Shown: positions 46,892 through 59,625 of the stretch, piece by piece | Layout of the letters: every line of letters starts with the position of its first letter | How positions within the stretch are numbered: the stretch's first letter is position 1 | Assembly: GCA_946807835.1 (NCBI GenBank) | Contig: OX327706.1 | Coordinates: forward strand, 21,689,001 to 21,753,000 | Length of the DNA: 64,000 nucleotides | Reading direction: 5' to 3' | Origin: Ailanthus altissimus | Lineage: Eukaryota > Streptophyta > Magnoliopsida > Sapindales > Simaroubaceae | Notes under the pieces: generated by a model | Seen by the model: the letters and a program-made list of their open reading frames with translations, nothing else | Database searches by the model: none | Told to the model about the DNA's origin: nothing | Made by a program: the position numbers and the translations under genes

Positions 46892-49146
46892 ATGGCTGCT
46901 CTGCCACTAATGCTTATGTGCTTCTTTATTCTACTTTCACTTGCACAACCAGATACGTACATTGTTCATATGAACTTTTCAATCATGCCTAAGGTCTTCA
47001 TGAACCACCATATGTGGTCGTGTGTCACTTTCTTCTATATCACATGACACTGAAATAAACACCAGCAATTCCACGACTGCAACTACTTCAAAACATATAT
47101 ATTTACAGCAATGTAATGCATGGTTTTTCTGCAAGACTCTCTCCATCTGAACTCAATGTGCTTGAAAAATCCCCAGACTCTTGTCTCTATACAGTCAGAG
47201 ACATGCCTGTCCTAGTTCATACAACCCACACGCCACGATTTCTTGGCCTAAGTTTGGCCTGTGGTGCATGCCAATCTCTAACTTAGGCAAAGATGTAATC
47301 ATTGGTTTGGAGGATTCTGGAATACGGCCTGAAAGTAAAAGCTTTAGTGATGTTGGAATGAGTAAAGTTCCATATAGGCGGAGGTGAAGATGTGCGGAGG
47401 GAACGGGCTTCAATTCTTCAATGCGCAACAAAAAGCTCATTGGGGCTCGATTTTACGACAAAGGTGTTTTCCAACAAAAGGTATGCTTAGTAATAAGCCG
47501 AATGTGACTATCGTCGTGAATTCCAGTCGTGATACAGATGGACACGGGACTCAGACTTTCATTAACAGCGGCAGGTAATTTTGTCAAGGGAGCATCTTTC
47601 TTTGGATGTGCCAGGGGTACTGCTCGAGGAATGGCGCCATTGGTTCATGTAGCCATTTACAAAGTATTATGGGATGCCGGCGGGTATGCATCAGAATTGA
47701 TGGTGTTCATGTCATTTCTCTATCATTCGGCATAAGTGGGTTTCCACTGTATGAGGCCCCTGTTGCTGTGGCCTCATTTGCAGCCGTGGAGAAAGGTATT
47801 TTTTATAGCATCATCAGCTGGAAATGGGGGACCTTGGTTTGGCACTCTGCACAATGGCATCCCATGGTTGTTAAATGTTGCCGCCGGCACCACAGAGAGT
47901 AATTTTTGTGGAATTTTAACTCTTGGAAATGGAGCTTCAACACTGAGGACTTCTCTTTACCTTGGAAATTCATCTCAAAGTTGGTTACCACTTGTTTCCA
48001 TGAATGAATGTGATGATATAGACGACCTAAAACAAGTTACGGTTAATATCATTGTCTGCAAAGATGAGATTGGCTTTGTAGGCATTCAAGTTAAGAATGC
48101 AGCTGCTGCAAGAGTGGCTGGAGGAGTCTTTATATTAACAGTTCTTAGAATTTTTCGATGAAGCCTCCTTTCCAGCATCATTTCTTGGCCTTCAAGGTGA
48201 AGCTGTCTTAATTTACATCATCAAATTAACCTTTAAAGCAACAGCAAGTATGGAATTCCAAAGGACTCGAGTTGGTGCAAAGCCAGCACCAAAGGTTGCT
48301 ACATAGAGCTCTAGGGGACCATCTTCAAGCTGTCCTAGCATCTTAAAACCCGACATTATAGCTCTTGGCTCTTTGGTGTTGCCATCATGGACTCGAACAA
48401 GTCCCGTAACAGATTTTGGATTTGGGCAAATGATCTTTACAGCCAATTCAATATCATATCTGGATCATCTATGGCTTGTTCTCATGCAGCTGGAGTCGCA
48501 GCCCTTTTAAAGAGTGCATACCCCAAATGGAGTCCTGCAACCATTCAATCTGCCATGATCATCACAGCTGATCCATTTGACAACACACTTGGCGGAATTA
48601 AAGATCTGGAGATCATAACAAACCAGCTAGTCCTTTAGCCATGGGAGCTGGTCATATCAATCCCAACAAGGCAGTAGACCCTGGACTCATTTATCATTCA
48701 ACTACAGAGGATTATGTAAAGCTTCTATGTGGGATGAACTACACTGCAAAGTATATTCAGATGATACAAAATCATCTACCTATAATTGTTCAAACCCATC
48801 TTTGGATCTGAATCACCCATCTTTTAGGGCCTTCTTTAATGCAACTGATGCATCTTGTGGCACAAAACTTGTGCAAAATTTTCGGAGGACAGTGACTAAT
48901 ATCGGAGATACAAAAGCACACTACACAGCTAAGGTGGCACAAATGACTTGCTTCAGGGTGAAGGTTGTGTCGATGAGGTTGATTTTCAAACACAAGTATG
49001 AGAAGAGAAGCTACAAACTTATTTTACAGGGGCCAAAAGTGATGGAGGAATTAGTAGTTCATGGTTCTGAGTTGGGTGGATGCTCAGGGCAAGCATGTAG
49101 TCAGAAGTCCAAATCTAGCTACCAGACTCGTACAACAAGGCCATAA
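46892..49146 (+). pseudogene. Subtilase pseudogene, second SBT1.9-like copy
   Basis: It parallels the intact gene at 30268-32571 from signal peptide to C-terminal domain but is broken by several frameshifts and stops. It starts with ATG at 46892 (MAALPLMLMCFFILL and a DTYIVHM prodomain start). The prodomain is out of frame by about 47050. The Asp region reads GLEDSGIRPE where the intact copy has LVDTGIWPE. The His motif is GHGTQTF (second His lost, catalytic His kept). The Ser motif is [12 protein letters not shown], with the catalytic Ser kept. Stops or shifts occur near 47386, 47575, 47733, 48159, 48304 and 48636. Like its partner it shows no intron borders, so it is a tandem duplicate that decayed. 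Confidence 0.9.
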
Positions 49147-50676
49147 AATTAGAAAAAAAATAAAGATAATCACCAAAATTTTGTAGATTTAGCTATGCTA
49201 TCTGAAAATTATTAGAATGCGTAACCTTAGTAAAAAATAAAGAATATTACCAATAAACTGTAGATTAAGCTATGTCATCTGAGAATTATTAGGATATGTT
49301 TAAACACTATTGTTGTTGTTGTCGTCGTCTTAGCATGCTGTATCACTAATTATCAATCAACGTTAAACTGAATACATACATGCATGCAGAAGATGAATCA
49401 AATTTCCATAATGTATCCGATTTGAAAAAAAAACGATTACATGCATTAGATTTCATCTTTTGCAGAATCCGGAACCTAGTTGCATGGCAAGCTGGTGAGC
49501 TGTTGAACTTGTGACTTTACACGTTTCAGCCAAGGATTTTGTAGTCAAAATTTGCTTTCAACTCATTAAAATGTGAGACTCTCACCATGATCCCACGGCT
49601 TAAGACCCGCAACGGCCATATGGCATGGTCTTGCCTCGTACAGGGCAAAATCATCCACCCTAGCCCAGAAATAAAGTGGATCATTGACTTAAGAGCCCAT
49701 GCATGCGGTTAGAACTTAGATCTTAACATAACCTCTCAGATATAATAAACATTTTTCAGAATCCTCTGGGTCAACCTAATTTTCGGTACTCGGGCACGTG
49801 ATCGGGTAAATCCTTTCCCTAATGTAAAGTCAATCTCTTTCCTAAATTCATAATTACTTATATCGGTTTAATACTGTTACTTCAGAAAGCATCACAAATC
49901 CTAACATTTTGATTCATACTGTCACATATAAAAACCGCGCCAACATCTTCTCCTCTCGATGCTCAATTCTTGTGCAGGTTAAACCCGAGCTCCTAGTTTT
50001 AGAAGATACATAGAAATAGAATAATTAAAATTCCTCTTAAATTAAATTTATCTTAATTTTTAAAAATCTTTTAACATGTTTATTATATCATAATTAAGAT
50101 TTAGTCTTTTATTCTTTTTATTTTTATGAATCACTAATTACATATTTATATTTGTTTAAGTAAAAACTTAATTTAAGAGAGAATGTGATGGAAAATAAAA
50201 TAGTCTTATTCTCTTGATCTCAAAGCCATTGCCATGAATATGCTTCATGATCCAAAGGATTAGTTGGTGACTAACATTTTGGTCGACAGTATCAGAGAGT
50301 ATTTTTCAATTAAAAATTGCCACTGGCCTTCCGGTGAAAAAAATGATGAAAGTTGATGATAAACCAAATCAATAATAGTACAAAAACATCGAGGAGACAA
50401 GTGCCATCACTCTTTGTACAAAGTCCACCTTCTCCCATTTATCACTTCACAAACAAGACTTCGATATCATTAAACAAAACACCCCACAACGTGCACTACC
50501 AGAGCCTACGATATAGAGATCCTACGCCACAAACAGCATATAAGATCCACTAAATAAATTAATTCAAGATCAATAATAACAGAGTCTTTATTTACTCTTC
50601 CCTTAGCTTCTCCATTTTCTGCAAAACCAGCTGAGTCTGTAAAGCCCCTTTGATTCATCAGCCAGCTAAATTAACA
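49147..50676. other. Intergenic DNA upstream of the LEA_2 gene
   Basis: No gene or clear repeat is recognised. The last few hundred bases should contain the promoter and 5' UTR of the gene starting at 50677. Confidence 0.5.
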
Positions 50677-51801
50677 ATGTCAGCTCAGCTCTCAAAAACA
50701 GACTCAGAGGTGAGCAGCCTAACTCAATCCTCACCCACGAGATCCCCTCGCCGCGCAGTGTACTACGTGCAGAGCCCGTCAAGAGATTCGCATGATGGCG
50801 AGAAAACCACTAACTCTTTCCACTCAACTCCAGTGCTTAGTCCCATGGGCTCGCCGCCTCACTCTCACTCCAACTCTTCACTTGGTCCTCACTCATCGCG
50901 TGAGTCATCTTCCACTCGCCTGTCCTCGCTCAAGTCCCAACACCATGGCAAGAGCGAACGCAAGGCGCGGAAGCCATGGAAAGAGTTTGATGCCATTGAA
51001 GAAGAAGGACTTCTCGACGGAGAAACCATGCACAGTAGCCTTTCTCGTCGGTGCTATTTTCTTACCTTTGTTGTGGGATTCATTGTGCTTTTCTCTATGT
51101 TTTCGTTGATCTTGTGGGGTGCTAGTAAGCCTCAAAAACCTACCATCACAATGAAGGTAAGATTTAATGCACACAAATTCCTCACATTAAATAAAAAATA
51201 TTGTTGTTAGATTATTATGGTAAAAAGGGTGTGTGTTGCTTTGCTTGCAGAGCATTTCATTTGATAAATTCGTGGTCCAAGCTGGTGCAGATTTCTCAGG
51301 AGTAGCAACTGATATGGTGTCCATGAATTGCACTGTGAAACTCACATTTCGCAATACTGCCACATTTTTTGGGGTCCATGTAACATCAACGCCGCTAGAT
51401 CTATCCTACTCTCAGCTCACTGTAGCCACTGGAACAGTGTGTAACTACTGCCTATCTTTATAATAAATGTTCATTTATTTAAATTTTTCGTGATTTCGCC
51501 AACTGGGTTCTTGCAGATACGTAAATTTTATCAGTCAAGGAAGAGTCAAAGATCAATTGCGGTGATGATAGAGGGAAATCACATTCCTTTATATGGAGGG
51601 GGAGCTGACTTGGGCAGTGTAAATGGTGCACCTATTCAGCCAGTGCCACTGGTACTGAACTTCATGGTTCGTTCAAGGGCTTATGTTTTAGGAAGATTGG
51701 TGAAGCCCAAGTTCTACAAGAGAGTTGAGTGCTCGGTCAATATGGACCCCAAGAAGATGAATATACCCATTTCACTAAAGAACAAGTGCACTTACAACTG
51801 A
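50677..51801 (+). CDS. LEA_2 / NHL-type single-pass membrane protein, 3 exons
   Basis: Exons 50677-51156, 51251-51436 and 51517-51801 join in phase 0 with GT-AG borders, giving 316 residues. The N-terminal ~120 residues are polar, Ser/Pro-rich and cytosolic, with the family signature YYVQSPSRDSHDGEK near 29-43 and STPVLSPMGSPPHSHS near 50-65. An acidic EEEGLL segment follows. One transmembrane helix lies at about 125-149. The rest is an LEA_2 domain with GVHVTSTPLDLSYSQ and FYQSRKSQR, ending in a conserved Cys-containing tail. Layout matches Arabidopsis At5g42860/At1g45688 (from memory). LEA_2/NHL proteins are linked to stress and membrane functions, but the role of this subgroup is not settled. 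The ATG at 50677 is the first in frame and begins the conserved N-terminus. Confidence 0.92.
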
Positions 51802-52589
51802 GGATTAGCAGCAGTGAGAGTTTTTGTGATTGGCAAAGGAAGATTTCGGTGTAACAGGACAAGAGTTGACCTGGCCATGGGGAATAGCATCGGGATTCTG
51901 TCGGCTCAGTAAAGATTGCCCTTGCAGATGTTGAAATTCTACGAGCAGTCGGTGGCTTTAATATTGTATGTATATTTTAAGTTTTAATGTGTTTCTGACA
52001 CTCAAATTTAATTATATGTTTATCTAAATAAGATTTATTTAATTCACTGGTGATTTAAACGAAATCTCATACAAAAAGTTGATCCTTGGGTTTAAATGAT
52101 AGTACATTTTAAAGCTTTTCTTGATATTTCTTATTCATTTTTTCAAAGCGTGATAATCGATGCCTATAAGATGACGGGTATATTATTCTCTTAAATTTAA
52201 AGAATAATGCATAATGAATATTTTAATCTTTTTATCGATGATTTATAGCAAAGTTTGATTTGTGCTTTTCCAACCAAGAGAATATCATCTTTCAGCTTAA
52301 GGTGTATGTTTAGCTGACATGTCTATTTTAGGTTCAATATGAAATTGGAAAAACCAGTAAAAATAAATGGAAATTCATTTTTTAGACGACAAATATTTCA
52401 TGTTTGTCACATTCAATTAATCAAACATGCAATTTCTCTTGTCATGCCAACTTGAATTATAGCTAATTCGTCTTGTTTTGCATATGAGTTCTTCTGAACC
52501 TTTTGGATCGGTTATGAGCTATTAGTCGTGTCAATATCAGGTAAGTCCATCCTCATAAGTGTGAGAATTGGACAACACAACTCTCCTCA
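51802..52589. other. 3' flank of LEA_2 gene and intergenic DNA
   Basis: The first part should be 3' UTR. The rest has no recognised feature up to the start of the gypsy inverted repeat. Confidence 0.5.
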
Positions 52590-54660
52590 CGAGATGAAGG
52601 CCATCATGAGAAGATGCTTCATTCCTAGTTACTATTATTGGGAGTTGTATAATAAGTTGCAATGTCGAATTCAAGGATTCAGGAGCGTTGATGAATACTA
52701 TAAAGAAATGGAGGTTGCTATGATCCAAGTAAATGTAGAGGAGGACAGAGAGGCCACTATGGTTAGGTTCTTGCATGGCTTAAACCGAGAGATAGCAGAC
52801 ATGGTGGAGATGCAACATTATGTAGAGTTGACAGATATGGTGCACCAAGCTATCAAAGTTTAGCAACAATTGAAGCAAAGGAACATAGTTCGAAAGGGAT
52901 CAAGTATGGCTGCCACAAACTCATGGCGACCAGCCCCTAAAAGAGATGAATATTCATTAACTAAGCCTAAGTCTGAGCCATCTAAGGATGCCAAACAAGT
53001 TGCGACGTTGAAACAAGATAAAATTGAATCCACAACTTCTAGAAATCGTGACATTAAATGCTTCAAATGCCAAGGTAAGGGACATATAGCTAGCCAATGT
53101 CCAAACAAAAGGGTAATGGTGATCAACACTCAAGGGAAGATCGAGTCGGAAGATGAGCAAGATGATGAAGTGGATGATATGCTACCTTTTGAAAATGACT
53201 ATGAAGGACAATATGCAGTAGAAGGAGAATCATTGGTGGCAAGACGAGCCCTTAGCACACAAGTCAAAGAAGAAGAAAACAATCAGCGAGAAAACTTGTT
53301 CCATACTAGATGTTTCGTGAACAACAAAGTTTGCAACGTTATAGTTGATGGTGGGAGTTGCACCAATGTTGCCAGCACCGAATTAGGAGAAAATATGGCA
53401 TTACCTACCTTGAAACATCCACGACCATGCCGACTTCAATGGTTGAATAATTGCGGAGAAGTCAAGGTAACCAAATAGGTGTTGGTGGCATTTTCCATTG
53501 GTAAATATGATGATGAGGACTTTGTAACGTGGTACCTATGCATGCATGTCACATCCTATTGAGACGACTATGACAGTTCGATAGACGAGTTACGCATGAC
53601 GGTTACACCAATAGGTACTCTTTTATCATCAAGAAGCAGCCTATAACACTTGTACCATTGACACCAAAATAAATTCTTGAAGACCAACTGAAGATACAAA
53701 AAGTGAGTGAAAAGAGAAAAGAAAATGAGAGAGAGGCCAAAGCTGCGAGAAAAAAAAAATGAGAGGAGAGAAAAAGAGAAAGGCAAAGGCATAAAACAAG
53801 GTGAAAATGAAAAAAAAAGAGTTGCAGCCCTTTTGAGTGCAAGAGAGGAAAAATATAACTATATTGCAGAAAAGTGTGAGATCAAGAGAGCTTTAATTTC
53901 ACAACAGCCCCTTATAGTACTTATGTACAATGAGACCCTTTTGTGTACTAACGATCTTGTTGGATCTTTACCAAGCAATATTATTTCTCTTTTGCAAGAA
54001 TTCAATTATGTCTTTCTTGAGGAGGTACCTTCAGGCTTACCTCCAATTCGAGGAATTGAACATCAAATTAATTTTATACCTAATGCAACAATTCCAAACT
54101 GGCCCGCTTATAGAAGTAACCTTGAGGAGACGAAAGAACTTCAACAGCAAATTAATGAGCTAATGGAAAAAGGATATGTTAGAAAGAGCATGAGTACTTG
54201 TGCAATTCCAGTCCTACTAGTGCCTAAGAAGGATGAGACATGGAGGATGTGTGTTGATTGTCGAGCCATCAACAACATTATGGTAAAGTATCGCCATCAT
54301 ATTCCTCGATTAGATGATATGTTAGATGAACTACATGGATCTTATGTGTTTTTTAAGATTGATCTCAAGAGTGGATACCATCAGATTAGGATGAAAGAAT
54401 GTGATGAGTGGAAAACTGCATTTAAAACAAAATATGGTTTGTATGAATGATTAGTTATACCTTTTGGATTAACTAATGCACCTAGTACTTTCATACGACT
54501 TATGAACCAAGTTTTGCGTACTTTTATTGGCAAATTTATAGTTGTATACTTTGATGGTATCTTGATATATAGTAAAAACCTAGATGCTCATGTTGACCAC
54601 TTAAAGCTTGTTTTAGAGGTTTTAAGGAAAGAAATGTTATTTGGTAACCTTAAGAAATAA
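52590..54660 (+). pseudogene. Gypsy gag-pol pseudogene, left arm and RT
   Basis: A Ty3/gypsy polyprotein on the plus strand, starting mid-gag. It has a retrotransposon gag segment (YYKEMEVAMI, 52590-52860), then a stop. The zinc knuckle CFKCQGKGHIASQC is near 53060-53101, and a protease-like segment with VDGGSCTNV near 53344-53370. A stop at 53476 and a deletion follow. A charged Lys/Glu linker leads to reverse transcriptase with PSGLPPIRGIEHQI, LLVPKKD, RMCVDCRAIN and FKIDLKSGYHQIR (54040-54450). A stop at 54448 is followed by [11 protein letters not shown] and a catalytic box reading YFDGILIYS, where YFDD is expected. RNase H and integrase are absent. Family words match plant chromoviruses. 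Confidence 0.88.
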
Positions 54661-56150
54661 CATTATGAAATCAATTTGATGTTCAATTCCTCGAATTGAA
54701 GGTAAGCCTGAAGGTACCTCCTCAAGAAAGACATAATCGAATTCTTACAAAAGAGAAATAATATTGCTTGGCAAAGATCCAGCAAGATCGTTAGTATACA
54801 AAAGGGTCTCATTGTACATAAGTACTATAAGGGGTTGTTGTGAAATTAAAGCTCTCTTGATCTCACACTTTTCTGCAATATAGTTATATTTTTCCTCTCT
54901 TGCACTCAAAAGGGTTGTAACTCTCTTATTTTCATTTTCACCATGTTTCATGCCTTTGCCTTTCTCTTTTTCTCTCCTCTTATTTTTTTTCTCGCAGCTT
55001 TGGCCTCTCTCTCATTTTCTTTTCTTTTTTCACTCACTTTTTGTATCTTCAGTTGGTCTTCAAGAATTTATTTTGGTGTCAATGGTACAAGTGTTATAGG
55101 CTGCTTCTTGATGATAAAAGAGTACCTATTGGTGTAACCGTCATGCGTAACTCGTCTATCGAACTGTCATAGTCGTCTCAATAGGATGTGACATGCATGC
55201 ATAGGTACCACGTTACAAAGTCCTCATCATCATATTTACCAATGGAAAATGCCACCAACACCTATTTGGTTACCTTGACTTCTCCGCAATTATTCAACCA
55301 TTGAAGTCGGCATGGTCGTGGATGTTTCAAGGTAGGTAATGCCATATTTTCTCCTAATTCGGTGCTGGCAACATTGGTGCAACTCCCACCATCAACTATA
55401 ACGTTGCAAACTTTGTTGTTCACGAAACATCTAGTATGGAACAAGTTTTCTCGCTGATTGTTTTCTTCTTCTTTGACTTGTGTGCTAAGGGCTCGTCTTG
55501 CCACCAATGATTCTCCTTCTACTGCATATTGTCCTTCATAGTCATTTTCAAAAGGTAGCATATCATCCACTTCATCATCTTGCTCATCTTCCGACTCGAT
55601 CTCCCCTTGAGTGTTGATCACCATTACCCTTTTGTTTGGACATTGGCTAGCTATATGTCCCATACCTTGGCATTTGAAGCATTTAATGTCACGATTTCTA
55701 GATGTTGTGGATTCAATTTTATCTTGTTTCAACGTCGCAACTTGTTTGGCATCCTTAGATGGCTCAGACTTAGGCTTAGTTAATGAATATTCATCTCTTT
55801 TAGGGACTGGTCGCCATGAGTTTGTGGCAGCCATACTTGATCCCTTTCAAACTATGTTCCTTTGCTTCAATTGTTACTAAACTTTGATAGCTTGGTGCAC
55901 CATATCTGTCAACTCTACATAATGCTGCATCTCCACCATGTCTGCTATCTCTCGGTTTAAGCCATGCAAGAACCTAACCATAGCGGCTTCTCTGTCCTCC
56001 TCTACATTTGCTTGGATCATAACAACCTCCATTTCTTTATAGTATTCATCAACGCTCCTGGATCCTTGAGTTCAACTTTACAACTTGTTATACAACTCCC
56101 AATGGTAGTAGTTAGGAATGAAGCGTCTTCTCATGATGGCCTTCATCTCG
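52590..56150. repeat. Long inverted repeat of gypsy gag-pol, arms ~1.49 kb
   Basis: 52590-54078 matches the reverse complement of 54664-56150. The arms differ by scattered substitutions but share the same internal stop codons and the same deletion. The spacer 54079-54663 carries the reverse transcriptase core. The right arm continues outward into the gag start and the 5' LTR; the left arm does not. Confidence 0.9.
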
Positions 56151-56701
56151 TTCTATGTCTGAACAGGTTGTTCGTGATTTCTCCTCATTTTCTTCAACAA
56201 TTGATCTCACCAAACAATAGTATAGTTAATGAATTCAATTGCAACCAATTTTACTTTTTTGGCCTCAGAATAGTTGTGACAATCGAAGATTACCTCTATC
56301 TTCATCTCTCATTCTAGATATGCCTTACCTTGGAAAGGTGGAATCTTCACCTTAATGCTTCCCAAGTCATCATCCCGCCTAGGTATTCCCCTTCTAGCAC
56401 CCATATCTCCAAATTCACGCCTAAATCTACCTTGGTTCATTGGTGGTTCATCCATCTCATCCAACTCCTCTTCATCTCCAACATCTCCCCATTGTACTCC
56501 TGGTTGCACTCGCCTAGGTGGTTGCCCAATGGATGAGTTTTGATGCTACCTTAAATTTTCCAGCCAGTTCATTCTCTCATGAATTTGCTCTAATTCAGTT
56601 CTCATCAGCCGCCTCATTTCGCCCAATAACGCCTGCAGCTGTAGGTTAGGATTGGTTGGTTGTTGAACCTCTTCATTTGAGTTTTCTTGATTGTGTAACA
56701 T
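54664..56701 (-). pseudogene. Gypsy gag-pol pseudogene, right arm
   Basis: On the minus strand gag starts at ATG 56701 and continues through an acidic segment (GDEEELDEMDEPP) with stops near 56545 and 56309. It then enters the repeated part: the gag core, the zinc knuckle CFKCQGMGHIASQC (about 55640-55690), the protease-like segment, the stop at 55262, and the linker up to the first codons of reverse transcriptase, where it ends at 54664. Relative to the left arm the changes are few, for example RPVPKRDEY for RPAPKRDEY. Confidence 0.87.
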
Positions 56702-57199
56702 GTTTCAAAACTGCAAAAAATACAGTTAAGGCCTCACAAGCACCCTCTCATGTGTTTCACTCAATACAATTTACTTACTCTCATGTTTAGCACTCAAACG
56801 GCTTTTACTCTCTTATGTTCTCACCATTCTTGCCTTTTTTCACTCAAACATCTTTGTTCCACCGTTAAATCAAACTCAAGAATAATCAAGATTCAAGTGG
56901 TAATTCAATATGAGAAGCAACCGAGACAAGTCACACGATTCAATAATCTTTAAAAAAATGATGCTAGTAACATACGAGGAAAATTTGGTTCAAAGTTGTT
57001 GACAAACTGATGAAATTTAAAATTTAGAATTTGCAACAAATTTCTGGCCTTTTCTTGTCTTTCTTATTTTTTTTCTATCTTTTTTTTCCTTTTTTAAAAA
57101 AAAAATCAGAAACCAGAAATAAAATAAAATACGAATTTATGTAAAGATAAATGGAACAATGAAATAAATAAAAGGATAATTCAAACTTGCCTTAAAACC

Positions 57200-57211
57200 A
57201 AAGCTCTAATA
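57200..57211 (-). promoter_or_regulatory. Primer-binding site of the gypsy element
   Basis: The minus strand reads TGGTATTAGAGC, one change from the tRNA-iMet complement, a few bases from the LTR end. Confidence 0.6.
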
Positions 57212-57216
57212 CCAAA

Positions 57217-58007
57217 TGATATGAACCTTGTCAACAATGTGACAAAATTCAGCACCACAATATGGAATTGAACCCGAGATCTTCAAGACGCAAGTTTGAC
57301 GAGTCTTGACCCTTGAGTTAGCAAACCAAGAACCAAGACTATGGTTGGATATAGGACGCTACACCAAGAAAACCCCAAGGACACTTCAAGAATTTAGGTG
57401 ATAAGTTCGATTGTTTGAAAGTCACAAGAACAAATTTGATAAGTTCAAGTCTTTTCAAGAATGAAAAAACAACACAAAAATTCTCAAATTTTATTTTCTG
57501 AAAATCTCTTCTCCCACTCTCAATCCCTATGGTATTTATAGAGATCATAAGAGATGTCAATTTACAACTTTCAAATACAAATTTTAAACTTACAACTACC
57601 CACACTCAAAAGTCCACAATGACAACTAATACAACAATTGAAATAACAAAATTCAAACTTAATCAAATCTCCAAAAAATTTGCCTTAATCAAAGTGATTA
57701 AGTTTCTTTGAATAATCAAATCTCCAGAAAATCTACCTTAATCAAAGTGATTAAGTTTCTTTGAATCTGATTTGAACTTATTTGAAATGTATTTGGGCTT
57801 ATGTTAGGCTTTCATGTGTTTGCCCTCCCATAAACTTGTTGAATCAACCTATTTAATACTTTTTTAAATTGTTTGGCTCTAAGTCTTATAATTAGCCCAT
57901 TTGACAAACTTAATGTATTATGTGATTGATGGGCTTGAGCCCTTCCAAACTCACGTGTAAATTTTTTCTCTTGTATACGTATAGGTTGTGCAATGTCGTT
58001 TACATCA
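57217..58007 (-). repeat. Gypsy 5' LTR
   Basis: The minus strand starts TGATGTAAACGAC and ends GGTTCATATCA, giving TGAT...ATCA termini directly before the primer-binding site. A TATA box (minus strand TATAAATA) lies at about 57534-57541. The outer boundary is inferred from the termini alone because no partner LTR is in the window. It contains a 53-bp direct repeat at 57661-57766. Confidence 0.55.
57661..57766. repeat. 53-bp tandem duplication in LTR
   Basis: Two adjacent units starting AATCAAATCTCCA at 57661 and 57714 share CCTTAATCAAAGTGATTAAG and differ at about three positions. Confidence 0.85.
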
Positions 58008-59374
58008 ATAACCCAACTCTTTATCTCAGCGAAATTAACTATTTAGCCCTCAAAATTTATCTTATTAAACCTTAGATTTGTGTAGTGTTTGTTTGTGCAA
58101 CTAAATTCTGAATAAAGTTAAATTGAATTAAATATTAAATACAGTTGAATAATTAAATTTAATTAATTTGCTTTTTTTTGGCATAATATTTAAAAACAAT
58201 TGTTAAATTATTTGCAATATCATTCCTATTTTTTTTTACATTAAATTAAAAAGTTAAAAACTTTGGCTTTTTTTATTGAATCAAAATTTATTTTAAATTA
58301 TTATTAAGTTAAAAAAATAAATAATTTAAATTATTAAATAAGCCAAATTCAACATTAAACCAAAAAAAAAAAACCAAACATATCCGTCATTATTAAAAAA
58401 AAATTAATTATAACACAAGCTAAAAATATGAGCTGTGACGAAATAGTAACGTTATATTTTTGTTTTCGAGCATTGCATAATATTAAGGATGAAAAATTCG
58501 GTCCAAGTCTGGATTTAAGTTTTATTTTACCTGGACTCAAACTCGAATGTTATAAAATATTTCAAAACTCCTTTTTTTTTCAAGTGCGGGTGCAAGTACA
58601 TGTTAATTCCACGTTAAATTTAACTTGAATAGTTTTATAAATTGATTTTTTATATTAAATTTTAATTATTTGTTTTGTTAGGCTAAATTTTAAAATATTA
58701 TTAATATATTATTGGATTTTAGTAAAAAAAAATTATCTTATGAATAAAATTTAGAACTTATTTTTTTACATTCTTTTTCAATTTATTTTGCATTAAGTTA
58801 AAAAATGATAATGTATTAATTCATTGATAAATTAAATAATAATATTATCTAACACAATTAACAATTTTAAAAAGAAAAATTTAAAATCCATGCATAAATC
58901 TAAGTTTCTAGATGTACAACAAAAATCAAAATCTAGTCCAAACAAAAAATAAATAAATAAATAAAATCCGAATTCAAAATTTTCAAACACATACAGACTA
59001 ATTTCATGCAGCCTAGATTTTTTTCGAGTCTAAGTTGTTTTGCCAACTCTAACTAATATACACATGTACATGTACAATATAAACTTAAACCCTATATATA
59101 TTTTTAATTATTTTATTATATCTAACATAAATCAAATTCCTCCTTATTTTGGTGCGAAAAATTTGAACTCAAAACCTTTTCTCATATAACAATAAGAGAA
59201 AATAGAAGTGGCATTAACCATGAAAAGGAAAGCAGCTAGACTAAGAACATATTGGAATCCAGCAAAACCCTAGATAATCTATCTATATATATTGAGATAT
59301 GTTCTTGCAAGTAAGCTTTCAATATTACAACAGCACAATTGCAGCAGCATACGCTTTCCTTGTTGGTACAAAGG
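58008..59374. other. Intergenic AT-rich DNA
   Basis: No gene, RNA or clear repeat end was recognised between the gypsy LTR and the next copia element. Confidence 0.5.
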
Positions 59375-59623
59375 TGTTGAAGTTAGTTATCAAATCTGCT
59401 GAGCTGTACAATGCTGAGTCAGCATTAGATATTTGTGTATTTTCCCACCAATTGTCATTTTAAAAGTTGGTTAGAATTGTTGTATATATATAGGCTTAGC
59501 TTTCTGTTTAATCATTACGGATGTAACTAAAATTTACAATCAATAAAATCCTTATTTTCTCTTTATATTTCCTTTACATTTTCTTGAAGTTTCTCTGCAA
59601 CCAAACACTTTGATATTTCGTTA
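59375..59623 (+). repeat. 5' LTR of copia element (short)
   Basis: About 250 bp with a TATA box (TATATATATAGG near 59483-59494), just upstream of the primer-binding site. The exact 3' end is uncertain because no clear CA lies next to the primer-binding site. Confidence 0.55.
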
Positions 59624-59625
59624 TA

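Noticed and set aside
53568..53842. Minus-strand open frames rich in Phe, Leu and Ser
   Set aside because: They are the antisense of the Lys/Glu-rich gypsy linker and not transmembrane proteins.
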